A stretch of 8,208 nucleotides of DNA from assembly GCA_002427995.1 (NCBI GenBank), contig DIZV01000182.1, forward strand, positions 1 to 8,208, read 5' to 3'. Below the pieces are notes generated by a model. The model did not search any database and was not told where the DNA came from. It saw only the letters and a program-made list of their open reading frames with translations. This DNA is from Chloroflexi bacterium UBA6019. Its GTDB lineage: Bacteria; Chloroflexota; Dormibacteria; Dormibacterales; Dormibacteraceae. The position numbers and the translations under genes were made by a program. Shown here one piece after another: positions 7,248 to 8,208 of this stretch. Position 1 is the first letter of the stretch, and each line of letters starts with the position of its first letter.

Positions 7248-8208
7248 TCGGAGCCGACCCGGCTGGCCACGACCGGCAGCCGGTGGGTGACCGGCAGCGG
7301 CGCTGGGTCCTCGACCGTGAAGTAGAGGACCTGGCGCCCGCCGGCGATCGCGGCGAGGAGCCCATGCAGCGCCTGGCGGCGGTCGGCGTCGGCGTAGCGG
7401 AAGGGATCGTCGAGGAGGAGCGGCGGGCGTAGTCCCCCGAGCAGCACGTCCGCCAGCGCCAGGCGGACCGCAAAGTGGAACTGGTCGAGGGTGCCGTCCG
7501 AGAGCTGGCGGCGACCGAGCTCCTCGCCCCCCGGCATGGCGGGAACGAAGCCGAGGCCGGCACCCTCGGCGAGCAGCACGGTGTAGCCGGGCGCGACCTG
7601 GCCGAGGAGGCGGGTGGCCTCGGCGGCGAGCTCGGGCCCGACGTTCTGCCGGATGTCCTCGATCGCCGCCTGAAGCTCCTGCCGGGCGAGGCTCATCGCC
7701 GCCAGGCGGAGGCGGAGCCGCTCGACGCCGCGGCGCGCCACCTCGACCTCGTCCTCCAGCTCGGCGGGCGAGCCACCGGCGATCTCGAGCGACTGGAGCT
7801 CGACCTCGCACCGGATGCGCGCCTCGGCGGCGGCGCGGATCAGCGCCGGGAGCTGCTGGGCGCGGATCTCGAGCCGCGCCAGCTCGGTCGGTTCGAGCCG
7901 GTGGATGGCCGCCTGCGCGATCGCCGCCTCCACCTCCTCGAGGTCACGGCCGAACCGCGACCGCTCGGCGGCGAGCTCGGTCGCCGGGCGCTGGTCGAGC
8001 TCGCGGGCGGCCCCCTCGGCGAGGTCGCGCTGCCGCTCGACCCTCGCGCGCCTCACGCTCGGCCGTGGCGTCCGGGGCCGGCGCGACAAGCGCCACCACG
8101 GGCGGGCGGCGGAGGTTCCAGCCGGCGGCGGCGGCCACGGCGCCCGCGAGCAGGCCGATGAGCCCGGAGAGCGGCCGGCCGAGGACGACGGCGGAAAGGC
8201 CGGCGAGC
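7244..8208 (-). CDS. YhaN/SbcC-like coiled-coil ATPase, C-terminal part (5' truncated, apparent frameshift)
   Basis: This is the 3' part of an SMC/Rad50-type ATPase most like the YhaN (AAA_27) group. Read from the window edge, it begins with a hydrophobic hairpin (LAGLSAVVLG, then LIGLLAGAVAAAAGW, about 8118-8207), a feature known in the middle of YhaN-like coiled coils. A charged helical segment follows (about 7690-8040, rich in Glu, Arg, Ala and Leu). Next come ELAAEATRLLGQVAPGYTVL, the ABC signature QLSDGTLDQFHF (about 7470-7510) and Walker B PLLLDDPF (about 7400-7426). The end is QVLYFTVED and a short tail. Walker A must lie upstream of the window. The hydrophobic part and the rest are in different frames, and one extra base in the CCC at 8041-8043 explains this. 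A TTG at 8089 could open the second frame, but that leader is not family-like. The protein probably uses ATP to clamp DNA ends, perhaps with a nuclease encoded upstream. Its exact subfamily is uncertain. Confidence 0.75.
   Translation of the reverse strand, partial: SPAFPPSSSAGRSPGSSACSRAPWPPPPAGTSAARPWWRLSRRPRTPRPSVRRARVERQRDLAEGAARELDQRPATELAAERSRFGRDLEEVEAAIAQAAIHRLEPTELARLEIRAQQLPALIRAAAEARIRCEVELQSLEIAGGSPAELEDEVEVARRGVERLRLRLAAMSLARQELQAAIEDIRQNVGPELAAEATRLLGQVAPGYTVLLAEGAGLGFVPAMPGGEELGRRQLSDGTLDQFHFAVRLALADVLLGGLRPPLLLDDPFRYADADRRQALHGLLAAIAGGRQVLYFTVEDPAPLPVTHRLPVVASRVGSE
8041..8043 (-). other. Apparent +1 frameshift in the ATPase gene (CCC run)
   Basis: Upstream of this point (- strand) the plausible protein is in one frame and ends DATAEREARE. 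Downstream, the coiled coil continues in another frame as VERQRDLAEGAAREL. Removing one G of the GGG (CCC on the + strand) joins them as EAREVERQRDLAEG. The error is the same type as in aroE: one extra base in a short C/G run. Confidence 0.7.
8118..8207 (-). other. Predicted hydrophobic (transmembrane-like) hairpin in the ATPase
   Basis: Two hydrophobic stretches, LAGLSAVVLG and LIGLLAGAVAAAAGW, are separated by a short RPLSG turn and followed by basic residues (NLRR). This looks like a membrane-associated hairpin in the middle of the coiled coil. The first stretch starts at the window edge and may be longer than seen. Confidence 0.6.

Noticed and set aside
4101..7325. A 1,074-codon open frame on the + strand
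   Set aside because: It is antisense to addB and has the same low-complexity composition. The - strand frame carries the nuclease motifs and the cysteine cluster.
7248..7811. N-terminal extension of AddB up to 7811
   Set aside because: The extension overlaps the conserved signature and Walker B of the ATPase in another frame and is Arg/Pro/Gly-rich filler. The GTGA overlap at 7244-7247 gives a natural start.

Overview
The window is very GC-rich and almost fully coding. It holds two unrelated gene blocks that meet at an abnormal junction near position 840. I see no RNA gene, CRISPR array, insertion sequence, origin, promoter or terminator, and no non-coding stretch longer than about 300 bases. 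The third codon positions are almost all G or C, which opens long spurious frames on both strands. Lineage cannot be fixed from sequence alone. A high-GC bacterium with AddAB-type rather than AdnAB-type enzymes and an aroE-aroC pair would fit Chloroflexota, but this is only inference.

Region 1 (1 to about 838, + strand) is part of a shikimate-pathway operon. It carries the C-terminal part of shikimate dehydrogenase (aroE) followed by the N-terminal part of chorismate synthase (aroC), overlapping as TGATG. The aroE frame is broken near its 3' end by an apparent extra base in a CCCGGG run. As written, this makes a false in-frame AroE-AroC fusion. aroC stops resembling its family after about 154 residues, with the last 200 or so residues missing.

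Region 2 (about 841 to 8208, - strand) is a DNA-end-processing operon, transcribed in this order: a YhaN/SbcC-like coiled-coil ATPase (3' part only), an AddB-like nuclease subunit with iron-sulfur cysteines, and an AddA-like UvrD helicase-nuclease. Both gene boundaries are GTGA overlaps, which indicates translational coupling. AddA carries all the core SF1 helicase motifs plus a RecB-family nuclease domain. AddB lacks a Walker A motif but keeps an intact nuclease domain and four cysteines. Together they should form a two-nuclease helicase complex that resects double-strand breaks for RecA. The ATPase would act on the same DNA ends, possibly with a nuclease partner encoded upstream of the window.

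The junction at about 835-865 cuts aroC and also leaves addA without a stop codon, because the addA frame stays open to the window edge. Loss of two gene ends at one point, plus two single-base C/G-run frameshifts near the two window ends, points to a chimeric or error-containing assembly. A real rearrangement remains possible.
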